NCBI GenBank assembly: GCA_934793215.1
Contig: CAKVOP010000005.1
Span: 8,225 to 72,224, forward strand
Reading direction: 5' to 3'
DNA from: an uncultured Clostridia bacterium
Lineage (GTDB): Bacteria > Bacillota > Clostridia > Christensenellales > UBA1242
DNA: 64,000 nt
The notes below the pieces were generated by a model. It was given only the letters and a program-made list of their open reading frames with translations. It ran no database searches and was not told where the DNA came from. Position 1 is the stretch's first letter; the number at the start of each line of letters is the position of its first letter. This document shows, piece by piece, positions 12,301 to 20,796 of the stretch. The translations under genes were made by a program, and so were the position numbers.

Positions 12301-15300
12301 CTTATGCAGGTGCCTTGTTTGGAATGGCAGACATTTGCAATACTGCTCAATCAAACTTTGACTATGCTGATTATCAAAAGAGCAATTATCAAATTAACAA
12401 TATTAAAGTTCGTGGAATTATTAATTCAAAAGCAATGGTAGTTGGTGGTGCCATTGGAATAACTGGTCCACAAACTTATGTCAATGACATCTCTGTTGTT
12501 TTTGACGGTTCAACAAGTTTTAACGAATCAAAACTTTACGCAATGTTTGGTTATGCTGGTGGTGTTATTGGTCAATCATTTGGTGGAGTTACTCGTATAT
12601 ACGCCGAGCACACCAAAGATATTCAAGATAGCGTTGAAAGCAACATGCATTCGTATTACAACGGCAATGCAGGTGTAGAAAGAGGAATTTTAAACCTTTT
12701 CGTTGGAGATGAAGACTACTCGCAGAAGGCGATTGGCGGACTTATAGGTTTTGCTGGTAGTGGTGCGCTTGAAATTTCATACTCTAAAATAAATGTTACT
12801 TCTCCAAAAGCAGAATATGCGGGTGGTGTTATTGGAGAGGTGGACACTTCAATACAATATATTGCTGAAGCAAAAATAATAGGCAAAATTACAACCTCTT
12901 ACCTCGTTCATGAAGTTTTTGCAACTGGTGATGTACGCAGTGATGCAAAAGGGAAAGCCGGTGGAATTGTTGGGAAAACAACTGGTGGAACGTTAAGTTT
13001 CTTGTCAGTAAATGCTTACAACTATTTCACTTCTTATGATTATGTAAAAGGTGAAAATGTAACTCTCAAGGTTGGAACAGACAACAATCTTACACCAAAC
13101 TATAAGATTAACGCTTTTGTTGGCGAAGTATTCACTCGTTCAAAAGACGGGGCAATTTCTAAATTGTCTATACCTTCATCGCTTACTGACTATAAGCAAT
13201 ATGTAGATTTTGTTCAAGGAGAACCTATTGCATCTTCAAGTGAAGATTCTCTTACTCATACTAATTCTTACTACGCAAGTTATACTTTTGCGGGCACAGA
13301 GTTTTACGTTTATCTTATGGATAGGGTGAATGGTGAAACTGCATATACAGATGCAGAAGACTCAAAGTCAGTTTATGTTATTTCGGGACCAGCCGATTTC
13401 ACAACAACTGAAAGCACAAACACACAAAATGGTTTCTTGAAGAGTGCAGTTTGGCTTGAAGATAACTGGAAGCATGATCCAAACGAGTTATTCCCAAAGA
13501 TACAATATAGAACTTATGGTGGAAGCATTTATCTTGACTGTTACAACGTAGCACAAGTTTTTGCTCAAATGAGAAATAACAATGTTTCTGTAATCGTTCG
13601 TGGTAAAACTGCACCAGGTGTTGATACTTATGCAAATGTTGATCTCACTGAAAATAGATACAGAAATCTTAAAGCAGTTGAAGGATTCTATGGCTCTATC
13701 ATTGGAGGTTTATACAAAGTCACCGACAGTGAGGACGATGTTAAAATTGTTTCAAATAGAAATTTCATCAGCTCAACGAAAGAAGGTTTTTCAGTAAGTA
13801 ATCTTACAGTAAAATTCATAAATGAATCTTCGACACAGGGACTTATAGAAATAAACGCCAACGGCAAAAGTAACAACGGCTTATTTGTAGATGGTAATCT
13901 TTCATCTGCAAGAATAAATGGGCTCACTATTCAACTTGGTAGTGGAGTTAAATTTAACAATGCAAAGGGCAATGTTGGTATTGTTGCATCTACGATTGAA
14001 AATAGTACAATAGGCAAAGTTAAAGTTGAGGCTGAAAAGAGTGGGCTAGGGCAAAGTCTATTGTCTGTGAACGAAACTAGTGAAATAGGTAATATTGGTT
14101 TAATCGCGGGAAAGCTTGTCCAATCTAGTCAATATTCTATAATGACTGCTTCAACTATCGCAGTAGATGCTAAACAAAATACCTTAATCACTGTTGGTGG
14201 AACAGTTAAAGAGTCAGTTGGTGGACTGTTCGGTGCAGTTATTAAAGAAATTGGGGCACTTCATTTTACAGTGCGAGATGTTGACGCAAATACACAAGCG
14301 ACAACAGATAAAAATGCGATTGAAATCGAGAGATTTATTAATCCAACAGCAAGAATCAATGATCCAGCAAAAGATGTTTATCTTGGTGGCGCTATTGGCT
14401 TAATCAAAGATGTAGATGAATTTTCAGTTGCAGAGGCGACAGAGCTTATAGCTTCAAACGCTAACATCAAGTCTTTAAGTTCTAACCTTTATGTAAGTGC
14501 TGTTTTTGGGAAAGTCTTAAATGTCACAACATGGGAAACTAAAAGCTTTAAAGGTATAGAAGGAAAGGTCGATATCAAACTTGAAAATGCTAGTAGCATT
14601 TACGCTGGTGGATTTGTTGGTAACCTAACGATGACTAGCAACGCCACTTTTGACCTTAATGATTGCGGTTCTTCTTACCAAGTAAAGAGCGATTCAACTG
14701 AAAAAGATTTTGTAAATGCATTTGTTGGTGGTCTTATTGGATTAAATGGGAAAGATGATAACAACAGCACGGCCACTGCAAGTGAAATAAACATAACCAG
14801 TGTTGGCGCTGGAATTGGTGTCGGAAAAACAACAATCAAAGCTAGCGAAGGAGCGTTTGTCGGTGGACTTATCGGCAAATCACAGGCTTCGTTGACAATT
14901 AACTCAAATAATACTATTGAAGATAATGCCACCGATGCCACTATTACAGCCAAGACAGTAGAGTTTGGCGGAATCATAGGTAGAATCGAAAGCAAATTTT
15001 ATTTGAACGCACAAGGTGGCGGGCTTATCACAAGCAATGCAAATGTTAACGCAGTCAACGCAAGAGCTGGTGGACTCGTTGGCTTCGCAGGAAGCAATTT
15101 TGAAATCATGGGCTCTGATGCTAAATGGGATGAAGCAAAACCTGCGAAAAAGTTACTTCGTTATGACGGACAAATAACATCTAATTCAAAAGAGATCGCC
15201 TTTGGCGGTATGGTTGGAGAAAATGTTCAAACAAATAAAAATGATGTTACATTCGAATCAAAAAACACTTCATTTGGTGGTGCATTATTTGTAAAAGGAA

Positions 15301-18300
15301 GCAATTCAAATCAAGGAAAAGTCTACTCTGGCGGTGTTGTTGGACATAGCAAGGCTACTACGATAAAAATTTCAAATTCATACAACTATGGTGATGTTTT
15401 TGTAGAATATGGCGAAAAGCTAATAACAGAACTAGATGAGTATTATTTTGGTGGAATTGTGGGAATGCAAGAAGGCAGCGCACAAGTAAATGCCACAAAA
15501 AACTATTCTCTTATGACATCACACAACTCTCGTTATTCGACTGCCACAATGAGTACTGCTCACGCACTTATCGGTGTAGGTGAAATTAGTGAAAGTGAAC
15601 AGAACGAAAACTACTATAACCATAAAGTCTGCTTGATTACTGATGAACAAGCAACAGATGTTGGTTACACAAAACCATACACAAAATACTATCGAGGGTA
15701 TCAAGACAGCCAAAGCAATATTACCCTCGCAGAATCCGATGGAGAAATCTTTAAGGTCGTTGAGACAAGATCCTTAGAAGATTATTATAGTAGTATGGTA
15801 GGCAGTAAGTTATGTCCTTCTCACTTCAGCGATGGAATTGCTAAAAAAGATCTTTACCAAGGTAATACAAATGGGATTGATTATGCTTCCATTGAGAATA
15901 TAACAGGAGATTTGAGTAAAGGAATTTATCAAACTGATAACGCCGGACAACCGGTTATGGATCAATATGGCAAGCTACCTTTTTATAATTACGCTTTAAT
16001 CTATGAAAACAATAAAGAAATAACATTTACAAGTATCGACCGAGGAGATTATGGATTAATAAATAAACTTACAGGTTATAGTTTCGTTTCAGGATTTATC
16101 GTTGAAAACAATAGAGTGATTGAAAATGCGACTCCGTACGAGCCAAATAAAAATACTTCTTATGGTGGACTTGTCGGAGAAGGCGCCATTAACACTATTA
16201 TCTACGCAAGTCAAGTGCGTGGAACAATAGAAGTAGGTGGAACTTGGGCTGTCGCAGTTGCTGGTCTTGTAGGAAGAACTTCGGGTAAAGTTTTTGATTG
16301 CTCGACTGACATTAATCTCTTGTATCGTGCAGGGAAAGGTGGTTGGGTGAGTGGCCTTGTTTGCCAAGTCGGTAAAGATGCGGGAGCATTTGTTGAAAAT
16401 TGCTACACTGGCGGTAAAATAACCACATATATTTCAACAAATTGTTTCGCAATCGGCGAAGTGAACAACAAAACAGCACCATTCCCTACGAAATACCAAA
16501 ACTGCTATTCATATACACACTTTGATTTAAATGATTATACAAGCGGATCATTTAACGAGGGGAAAACTGTTTGTTTAATCGGTGGCGAAAAAACACAGGA
16601 CAATATCTTCTACGATAGAAACGCTTGTGAACGCGAGCTCGGTGGTGAAAGCGAAACAGAACCATTCCCTTATGACTCAAGCGTAGCTATTTGGACAAAG
16701 AATGACGAATCTGAAGGATATCAATGGTCTACAGAAGGCTTCTTATCTATGGCTTCAGGTAAAAAAGAACAAATTGCATGGTCAGAAGCTTATAAAAACA
16801 TAAAATGGCAAACAGATTATCGCTACAACTATGGTTATCCAACCCTTAAATATGGCTACCTCAAAAACTCATCATTTGCATACATTCAATACTATAATGA
16901 CGTCAAACAGCAAGGCGATGCAACCGAAATCTCTTACGATTCATTTGTTTTTGATATTAAGTATAGTGATTACAAAAATGGTTTTATCGGCCATGATTCA
17001 GTTAAGAAATCATGCACATCATCAAACAACAGATTGTTTTATAAAATACCTAATGCTACTGTTTTGTATAAAGCAATAAATTTAAAGATTGATGACAATC
17101 AAAATAATATAAATATTGATTTTAGCACAGCAAGTTTTATATTGACAAATGATATAGACTTAAGCAACAGCGGATTGAAATTCGGACAAACAGATTTTAA
17201 CGGCACTTTAGATGGGCAAGGGTACACTATAAAAGGGCTACAACAATCTCTTTTCAATAGCATAAAAAATAATAAAATAATAAATTATCCTGACGGCGGG
17301 GATTCCTATATTTACAGAATAGATATGCCAATTGATGATGATTATTTGTTTACCACCTATTCAATTTCAATTACCCCTACCATTTACCACAAGATGTATG
17401 ATACATTTGTCCTCAACCTTCGCTTGACCGATGCTCACCTTACTGGAGGTGGAGGATTGCTTGCAGGTACTATCTCAAATGCTTTCATTTCAAACATGAC
17501 TCTTTCGGGGAATATTGAAATAAAACAAGGTGATGTGACTGTAGGTGGGTTAACCAATCATTTTGATGGTGGACATGTTGCTTGCGTTACAAACCTTACA
17601 ATGGTAACTACGAACCAAAGTTCTGAGGGAAATGGCAATGTTCACATTGGAGGTCTTGTTGGGGTTATTGGAACAGGTAATTCTACAATGAGTTATTGCT
17701 CAAATTATGGCCCAATAAATGCAAGTTCACAAATGTACAATTATCATGTTCTTGCAGGGGGGCTGGTTGGTTATATCGGGATAAATTCAAATGTACTTAT
17801 TGAATATTCTTACAATGCAACAAGTGTTCTTTCTGGTTACGCACAACCTGGTGCAACAGCACTTGAAACGTCAAACAACAAATACTTTGCTGCTGGCATT
17901 GTCGCACGTAGTGATGGAACTATTACTATAAACAACTGTTATAACTCAGGTTTAATTAAGGCTGGAAACAAATCGCAAACGCAAGGTGCTTATGCTGCCG
18001 GAATAATTGCCGATGGTTCAGACAAAGCAACTCTCAATAGTTGTTACAATGAAGGCTCGATCGAGGCTCTTGGACAAAATCCAAGTTATAGTATCCAGAA
18101 TGACGACCGAAAGTTGATTTTAACAGAAACTGGGAGAGAAAATGTAACTGCGTATTCTATCGCATTTGACGTAAAAAGCATAAAAAATAGCCAGAACGAA
18201 GGAACCTCGGCTCATAATGGTGCTTTGGGAATTAAGTCACAACTTGCTTCAAGCAATTCAATTTCAACGCAAGTGTTAAGCTCTATTACATCTAATGGAG

Positions 18301-19892
18301 GGTACGGAAGTGATGCGGAAGGCTCTCAAGAAGAGACGTTCGGACAATGGTTGAGTCTTGTTGGTTATAGAAATGAGACACAAAGCAGTGTCGACGTCAC
18401 TAGACATACTGAACTTGGAGACAGATTTGTTATTTTGGCAGAAAATGAATTTGGCTTGCCAACAAGAATTGCTTATCAAACAAAGACATCAGTAACTTTT
18501 GATATTTATAGAAATGAAGTGGATGACAAAAATAATGTAGAGGATTATAAGGCTAGAGCAACAACCACTAAAACTTTTGACGATTCATTAGATGTGGTGT
18601 TTAGTTATAATTATGTAGCTGATTATAATAATCAAATAAGTAGCAGTATCTCAAATCAAGAATCATCAATAACATTAAATGATTTAAAGAAATCTTGTAG
18701 GAGTGGACAGGTATTTGAGGCCAAGTCAACGTTTATTGGTGGAGAAGAATTTCACGAAATAAGCTCAAACAATGCAGAAGATATTTTAAATGCAGGAGAT
18801 GGTATTTCAATCATTTTAAAACAAGATGTGACTCTAAATTCAGGAAATTCTATTTATGATCGTGTTGAAAAATTATTTGGTAATGGTTATTACATTTCGT
18901 TTTATAATGGACCGATGCTAGCCGATGGTGGAAACGAACTATCAAATGTTGTACTTTTAGGTGAAACATACACAAACTTTTTATCTAAAATTTACAGTTT
19001 AAATAATGTATCATTGTATGGCTTCAGCAAATCAAACAAAAGTACTGAGTTTTCGTTAGTAGAAACAGTGCAAGGGAACCAAAAGGTTCAATTAACCTCA
19101 TATGTTTGTGTTGAAAAGGACTATGCAGGAAATCAAGACATTAAACTAGTAGGCGATAGAATAAGAGGCAGTAAATCTTTAAAAAATTATGGAACTATTA
19201 TTGGAAAACGAGGAACTGATGCACAATTAAATACAATTTCAATAAGTGGACAATCTATAGATTTTGGAGAAGGTTCTGAAAACAATGGAGTTGTAAAGGC
19301 TGGTGATGGCGGTAATGGCTTGGTTAGAAACAAAACATTAACATCAATTGGTTTATCTGTTGCACATGTCCCTCATTCTGAAAAAGGAGACCCACAAAAC
19401 CAACTGGTACCGACATTATATCCTAATTTTAACCCAGAAAGTAGAAAACCTGAAGGTGCCGCAGGAAACACCGCTTTAGGTATTAAAGGCCAATCGGGAA
19501 GAAATTATAATCCTATTTCTACAATATTTAATGTAGGAGCACTTGTTTTGGGATTTAGATATGATTATGGCAAAAATAATACATATCAAGAACCAGTCTT
19601 AACATTGATTCCTCCACAACTAGAAAATACTACTATTTCTGTGGATACGCTTGGATTCAGCCATGATAATAAGGCTTATATGCCCGCCAAACGAGACTCC
19701 TACCAAATGTATATTGCTTTAGCCATGCCAGTTGCTAAGGAAGGTTGGAGAAGTCCATTTGTACACAAGGAAAAAGCAAAATACAAGAAGGGTTGGTGGT
19801 TTGATTTTCGTGATGATGTTATGAACTACATTGTTCAATCTGCGAAATTAGGAGACAATGTATGTTCATTAAATACGACTTACAGTGTATAA
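3399..19892 (+). CDS. giant surface lipoprotein with Ig-like and GLUG-like repeats (5497 aa)
   Basis: Start chosen at 3399: it has an AAGGAGG site and begins a lipoprotein signal (MKKFLVG, hydrophobic core, lipobox LSAC), so export and lipid anchoring outside the membrane are expected. An upstream in-frame ATG would add 17 residues without a ribosome site. The mature protein alternates beta-rich, Ig-like stretches (about residues 25-1150, 1360-2250) with blocks of GLUG-like beta-helix repeats, [GA]G[FILV]xGxxxG, around 1158-1354, 2261-2651, 2794-3211, 3428-4028, 4228-4358 and 4591-4954; about thirty copies occur. Phrases such as SLDGNGHTIYI and GTLDGQGYTIKGL are typical of GLUG surface proteins. 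The last 500 residues are unassigned; no LPXTG or SLH motif is seen. An adhesin or matrix role is inferred. Monocistronic. Confidence 0.9.
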   Translation: MKKFLVGLMSIFLLIGGGLLSACNAGKGTINLDSQSVEIELNGGEGLAQITANVSGGKDSRVNVSWNGYENIIEASVSHTSSGKNTITIKGLTEYENAELVVSAAGCESKVVSVTVYSYVSSISQKVETGDKKQNYLIRGETTTLDDTKLLDLNPSTKSRRDISWSLANENDNVSIDNENNTITIGQNFEGNSILLKATNLLKSASQTDDVTCEVSLPVLDNLKTLGVNDIKVEVGYGAVGDLDENSTYDVISNANETNPHSQLNALITYTGSLKVEPIISSTDGKLDTGMLRVVENGRSAENYLQFLIHSNEDYKSLNGEFDVKFKIGYEGFDYAVELGQKIHVKVREVINEVVLADREGTSITNETTKSIYTRYALGAYGDMVRVSLKPTKVVDADYTYTLRVLIPSTQMSNFAGLEDNNFSPLTIKYKDKTNVLQELMLHNAKDANGALIAGVYEINNLSADIIYLVSADLKEGIEKIDGVMITITSDDEPSANASYNAVFTRAVSDFDGALSVYNSVTETTSTNDKDFAFALNSNQIDQTYKKLFKLVGQGSLSGLHVKSNSNLVTIQDKLVLKKFGEENGVPYIIFEVSASLNSLAYGETLQSTYEFYHDNGTNVSEELKSKLKLDVFLPLTDASLLQDTTSNSNSVVSVKYSKDDLNNGENYSSSLSSIILKNSTLTPISAVFNKTTNGKEANPVVNIRFVDLTANRENLDLTLSALLEGLADGSIQAEESSRFVRINIDNHAVKSIQTLSEGKTYAIFTFTGKAENGDEKSIQRIVKIESLVSADGLSLSQEKDRNITLYAGDTIADEDIGQTKKTIRIYLGNSNITYADANINFVFDSQNNENNKYFKVENKKVGENYIEFDVVALTTGDNAIFNGNLEMHYKVFAEEETIIDIWTTLNVTILNAQRVENVTWMNEKTDGLEFNVGDTSGQYLVFDVTPTNAKNNGLKYLPVDKDGNAQTENSFINISEISASQIAVRVNTKTKVKGSLIVYPADMVHGGNIRYYYKVAGVENVNTISLTNLGQIKENGKTWFDYLTKECYFVSYKVGTTDDGQPQRTEISFDRILKRIDIIVVDGSSFEYSYRLYSAEDFKSIEVDKYYTLKSSIVLSVGGENNAKQLAEFTGGLQGGDDISITFNKNSLNLVKTLKGTIRNLTLLGNVEGNGFVCDTNEGTIENIIIDAKGTYASVLTANGVHSGGIAGVNSGFIKNVGVLGLSINGNSTYIGGVAGKNSGNIYGARVEFYNVQTGKNENGEKLYGTNSFAGANNAIIAGIVGEAVKNSSIERCYAYDYTLIGGDNGQKNNLTAPFVGYVSTTAGEVPTETSENPKVLYSFAVVGCHSEKIADAFPSNVVYKDVYNSYYDDSTYISKIEMTDSNNFVIGGENGYKSYVNNKNEHLKDFYQDEKLATVAINAQDIKTDNGYMQVMVLENAEMVFMHYGITDIVTTLTETEQRDLDRLNTISLAKLAGNENIKVTSSNEMIVRVQGTNLVVNQTGTVRLTFSSRQDASNYVEKEITVISAYNGFKLSYGAIEDVDSTKISIQKTKSAIFTASLLKTEAYLGSLARSYELVTPSFQLESITTPTGTDSNSVRFTKSALVFTAVTDQNSVETVVRLQAKVAGIEYAHKSLKKEFTVSPEEGAISIDYTGEKLVVTPSVNGTLKVVVKTTQNDDKIIPTVIYKNSNGDIVLTRNANNGAYVFLRNNVPILNVSVVKENENTTSGENQTITTDIYTVSFSIHEKYKKQIRADEEFEVYFTTTTQNESERLKLEFNRQKFTSIDITNSVVKNAYRNDGTDTYVVGERTSTLAPGKSSIMQVSVNPEFAYYDYMEIKYSGVNIAGAVTIDRVQKNQNGYFSSINSENFEQVGNAFRYTPNAENKTQQIYFKLWINTTVEADSTLCFTVSFYGENGEELTYANYYMDISYLREPRITIDGEETVFLAKGSKSQIKIEVLSNQTLDALVVDGTVNGISIESVSDKPEIDLVKGIKTYTATIRASLKAKVNEDNIGTFYLKATVRRTLNGFEETKYAIATVILVDFKISEDDILIGEKNGDSQELTVWAGVPKTVKINYGLIPTEYPIGETDSTEAQELIKKRNEFLNAGYYPSKNVNNANYIINYRDKSVGGEKVYQKLSIKERLFYVIGGKEYALDAENLSSKAISVYEAQDKNAITITGNVMSGTSVSMVLYTYVTANNVEKMIKTYFTINIETFSDEDLPLVIKDADAFRALDPENGEKEVQDYILLNDIVLENYEPFDTTYISSLDGNGHTIYIKSFAMKEDESTLNVALFNTVLKTTMLKNVRVNLYEGGQLTVNISQYKNINVAGFALSNKGIITNCEVVAFYTNGSYTVGGQKLSYTNRLPSNKQAGINLFLTNGINTTQEAHLAENLKVSVNLAGFVLNNDGNITNSRVGGDNVYVISGEETTADGTNVGRTDAEQIRLENFIISGQGCMAGFVQKNGGTISASFVKNTDMDNRSNISKDLNGQDIYLAGFVGENSGRIVTSFIEGIPVTGTEKETAIMGSSLKSQGIIAGFAYSNISQINDSYSNILISTSQGSGNVMFASGFVYKNSGKITNGFSACQVESDKFTQMNFSGVDANSESQQTGEYENCYFYSVNNGSAENDSSATTETQYSTGAMLIADPTIVTSFYGFAVSTSADDDSGIWRIIDGKVSLIEAERISFSHRYIYYVEDSAYEGPTRVDGDKKYILPYTTLVIGGTTIDTSLGGVSNPIIIADAEDFVKAMGESSSTYIKKYFDETNVYGTYRVVNDIDLNDLTAETASYSLPSSSKSFSGRFYGNGFTIQSVRLTSSNKNVVSYGLFKSLESISKTSAEIGVGKVFKPIVTNLILKVDGVVAGDVPLVGVLAGYVKDATIVGITVDFSNNAEIVGYNFVGGIAGYAFGSSIVKNVTLNNPSTYALYYTSTGAQNLTPSTITNFRAQSVLLQNATTFDNTVVGEFRKYSYAGALFGMADICNTAQSNFDYADYQKSNYQINNIKVRGIINSKAMVVGGAIGITGPQTYVNDISVVFDGSTSFNESKLYAMFGYAGGVIGQSFGGVTRIYAEHTKDIQDSVESNMHSYYNGNAGVERGILNLFVGDEDYSQKAIGGLIGFAGSGALEISYSKINVTSPKAEYAGGVIGEVDTSIQYIAEAKIIGKITTSYLVHEVFATGDVRSDAKGKAGGIVGKTTGGTLSFLSVNAYNYFTSYDYVKGENVTLKVGTDNNLTPNYKINAFVGEVFTRSKDGAISKLSIPSSLTDYKQYVDFVQGEPIASSSEDSLTHTNSYYASYTFAGTEFYVYLMDRVNGETAYTDAEDSKSVYVISGPADFTTTESTNTQNGFLKSAVWLEDNWKHDPNELFPKIQYRTYGGSIYLDCYNVAQVFAQMRNNNVSVIVRGKTAPGVDTYANVDLTENRYRNLKAVEGFYGSIIGGLYKVTDSEDDVKIVSNRNFISSTKEGFSVSNLTVKFINESSTQGLIEINANGKSNNGLFVDGNLSSARINGLTIQLGSGVKFNNAKGNVGIVASTIENSTIGKVKVEAEKSGLGQSLLSVNETSEIGNIGLIAGKLVQSSQYSIMTASTIAVDAKQNTLITVGGTVKESVGGLFGAVIKEIGALHFTVRDVDANTQATTDKNAIEIERFINPTARINDPAKDVYLGGAIGLIKDVDEFSVAEATELIASNANIKSLSSNLYVSAVFGKVLNVTTWETKSFKGIEGKVDIKLENASSIYAGGFVGNLTMTSNATFDLNDCGSSYQVKSDSTEKDFVNAFVGGLIGLNGKDDNNSTATASEINITSVGAGIGVGKTTIKASEGAFVGGLIGKSQASLTINSNNTIEDNATDATITAKTVEFGGIIGRIESKFYLNAQGGGLITSNANVNAVNARAGGLVGFAGSNFEIMGSDAKWDEAKPAKKLLRYDGQITSNSKEIAFGGMVGENVQTNKNDVTFESKNTSFGGALFVKGSNSNQGKVYSGGVVGHSKATTIKISNSYNYGDVFVEYGEKLITELDEYYFGGIVGMQEGSAQVNATKNYSLMTSHNSRYSTATMSTAHALIGVGEISESEQNENYYNHKVCLITDEQATDVGYTKPYTKYYRGYQDSQSNITLAESDGEIFKVVETRSLEDYYSSMVGSKLCPSHFSDGIAKKDLYQGNTNGIDYASIENITGDLSKGIYQTDNAGQPVMDQYGKLPFYNYALIYENNKEITFTSIDRGDYGLINKLTGYSFVSGFIVENNRVIENATPYEPNKNTSYGGLVGEGAINTIIYASQVRGTIEVGGTWAVAVAGLVGRTSGKVFDCSTDINLLYRAGKGGWVSGLVCQVGKDAGAFVENCYTGGKITTYISTNCFAIGEVNNKTAPFPTKYQNCYSYTHFDLNDYTSGSFNEGKTVCLIGGEKTQDNIFYDRNACERELGGESETEPFPYDSSVAIWTKNDESEGYQWSTEGFLSMASGKKEQIAWSEAYKNIKWQTDYRYNYGYPTLKYGYLKNSSFAYIQYYNDVKQQGDATEISYDSFVFDIKYSDYKNGFIGHDSVKKSCTSSNNRLFYKIPNATVLYKAINLKIDDNQNNINIDFSTASFILTNDIDLSNSGLKFGQTDFNGTLDGQGYTIKGLQQSLFNSIKNNKIINYPDGGDSYIYRIDMPIDDDYLFTTYSISITPTIYHKMYDTFVLNLRLTDAHLTGGGGLLAGTISNAFISNMTLSGNIEIKQGDVTVGGLTNHFDGGHVACVTNLTMVTTNQSSEGNGNVHIGGLVGVIGTGNSTMSYCSNYGPINASSQMYNYHVLAGGLVGYIGINSNVLIEYSYNATSVLSGYAQPGATALETSNNKYFAAGIVARSDGTITINNCYNSGLIKAGNKSQTQGAYAAGIIADGSDKATLNSCYNEGSIEALGQNPSYSIQNDDRKLILTETGRENVTAYSIAFDVKSIKNSQNEGTSAHNGALGIKSQLASSNSISTQVLSSITSNGGYGSDAEGSQEETFGQWLSLVGYRNETQSSVDVTRHTELGDRFVILAENEFGLPTRIAYQTKTSVTFDIYRNEVDDKNNVEDYKARATTTKTFDDSLDVVFSYNYVADYNNQISSSISNQESSITLNDLKKSCRSGQVFEAKSTFIGGEEFHEISSNNAEDILNAGDGISIILKQDVTLNSGNSIYDRVEKLFGNGYYISFYNGPMLADGGNELSNVVLLGETYTNFLSKIYSLNNVSLYGFSKSNKSTEFSLVETVQGNQKVQLTSYVCVEKDYAGNQDIKLVGDRIRGSKSLKNYGTIIGKRGTDAQLNTISISGQSIDFGEGSENNGVVKAGDGGNGLVRNKTLTSIGLSVAHVPHSEKGDPQNQLVPTLYPNFNPESRKPEGAAGNTALGIKGQSGRNYNPISTIFNVGALVLGFRYDYGKNNTYQEPVLTLIPPQLENTTISVDTLGFSHDNKAYMPAKRDSYQMYIALAMPVAKEGWRSPFVHKEKAKYKKGWWFDFRDDVMNYIVQSAKLGDNVCSLNTTYSV

Positions 19893-19959
19893 AATGAATT
19901 GTTGTTTTAATAGTAAAAATGGGGCAAATAAAATTATATTTAAAACCAATCATTTTCAT

Positions 19960-19988
19960 TTGGAATTTCAATCTAAATATATTAAAAT
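19960..19988 (+). promoter_or_regulatory. promoter of the radC-family gene
   Basis: TTGGAA, 17 nt, TAAAAT, located in the gap after the giant gene. The transcript would start near 19995 and carry the AAAGGAG site before the ATG at 20026. Confidence 0.65.
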
Positions 19989-20025
19989 TGTATAAAGAGT
20001 TTCATTTACAAAAGGAGAAAGAGTT

Positions 20026-20796
20026 ATGCCAAAGGCTAAAAAGTTTGACATAGATGAGAAAACTATGCATGACGGGCATCGCAAGAGACTGACTGCAACG
20101 GTTCACAAGGTCGGACTTGACGGGCTGAGTGATGTTCAAGCTCTTGAATACATTCTCTTTTACATTTTCCCTCGTGGTGATGTCAACCCTTTGGCTCATC
20201 GTCTCCTTTCTAGATTTAACAATGTCCCAACGGTTTTGGAAGCGTCAGTAGAAGATCTCATGCAGGTCAAGGGAATGGGTGAGTCTTCTGCTCAAAAGCT
20301 TCAATCTCTTCTTGAAATTTTTTACTATTACACACAAGTCAAAGTTTGTGATGGCGACAATATGAAAACCATGGGAGACTTTTACGACTACCTTGAACAA
20401 CTTTTGCGCTATCGTGACGAAGAAGAACTTTTTATCTTTGGTGTAGACAACATAGGTGAAATTGTCAAGGGGCGTAGGTTTACGAGAGGCAATGCAATGA
20501 CGGTTGAACTTGATATGAAAGAAATTGCCCTTTATATTTCAACTCACAAAGTGCAAGCGGTATTTGTGGTACATAATCACCCAACAGGTTCTGCGAAGGA
20601 ATCTGGTATGGACAGAGAAACTTTTGAGAAGTTAAAACTCGCTTTTAAATTTCAAGGTTGCAGTTTGATTGATTCGATAATTGTGGGTAAAGATGGCATT
20701 TATTCAATGGCAAGCAAAGGATTCGTAAGACTTTTCAGCCAAGGTGTAGAATATTTGCAAGCATTACTCCAAGTATCCCAGCAATCAAAGAACTGA
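20026..20796 (+). CDS. radC: RadC/JAB-domain protein
   Basis: RadC family: an N-terminal helix-hairpin-helix-like part (LMQVKGMGESSAQKL) followed by an MPN/JAMM metal-binding domain. The JAMM residues are all present: H183, H185, S193 and D196 in HNHPTGSAKESGMD, with an upstream glutamate candidate in the LFIFGVDNIGE strand region. Length 256 fits the family (about 225). Despite the name, the cellular role of RadC is not settled; family members may be metal-dependent hydrolases linked to DNA. Good ribosome site (AAAGGAG) and own promoter. The 3' end overlaps the convergent gene on the minus strand by 62 nt. A housekeeping copy seems likely, since no mobile element is adjacent. Confidence 0.88.
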   Translation: MPKAKKFDIDEKTMHDGHRKRLTATVHKVGLDGLSDVQALEYILFYIFPRGDVNPLAHRLLSRFNNVPTVLEASVEDLMQVKGMGESSAQKLQSLLEIFYYYTQVKVCDGDNMKTMGDFYDYLEQLLRYRDEEELFIFGVDNIGEIVKGRRFTRGNAMTVELDMKEIALYISTHKVQAVFVVHNHPTGSAKESGMDRETFEKLKLAFKFQGCSLIDSIIVGKDGIYSMASKGFVRLFSQGVEYLQALLQVSQQSKN

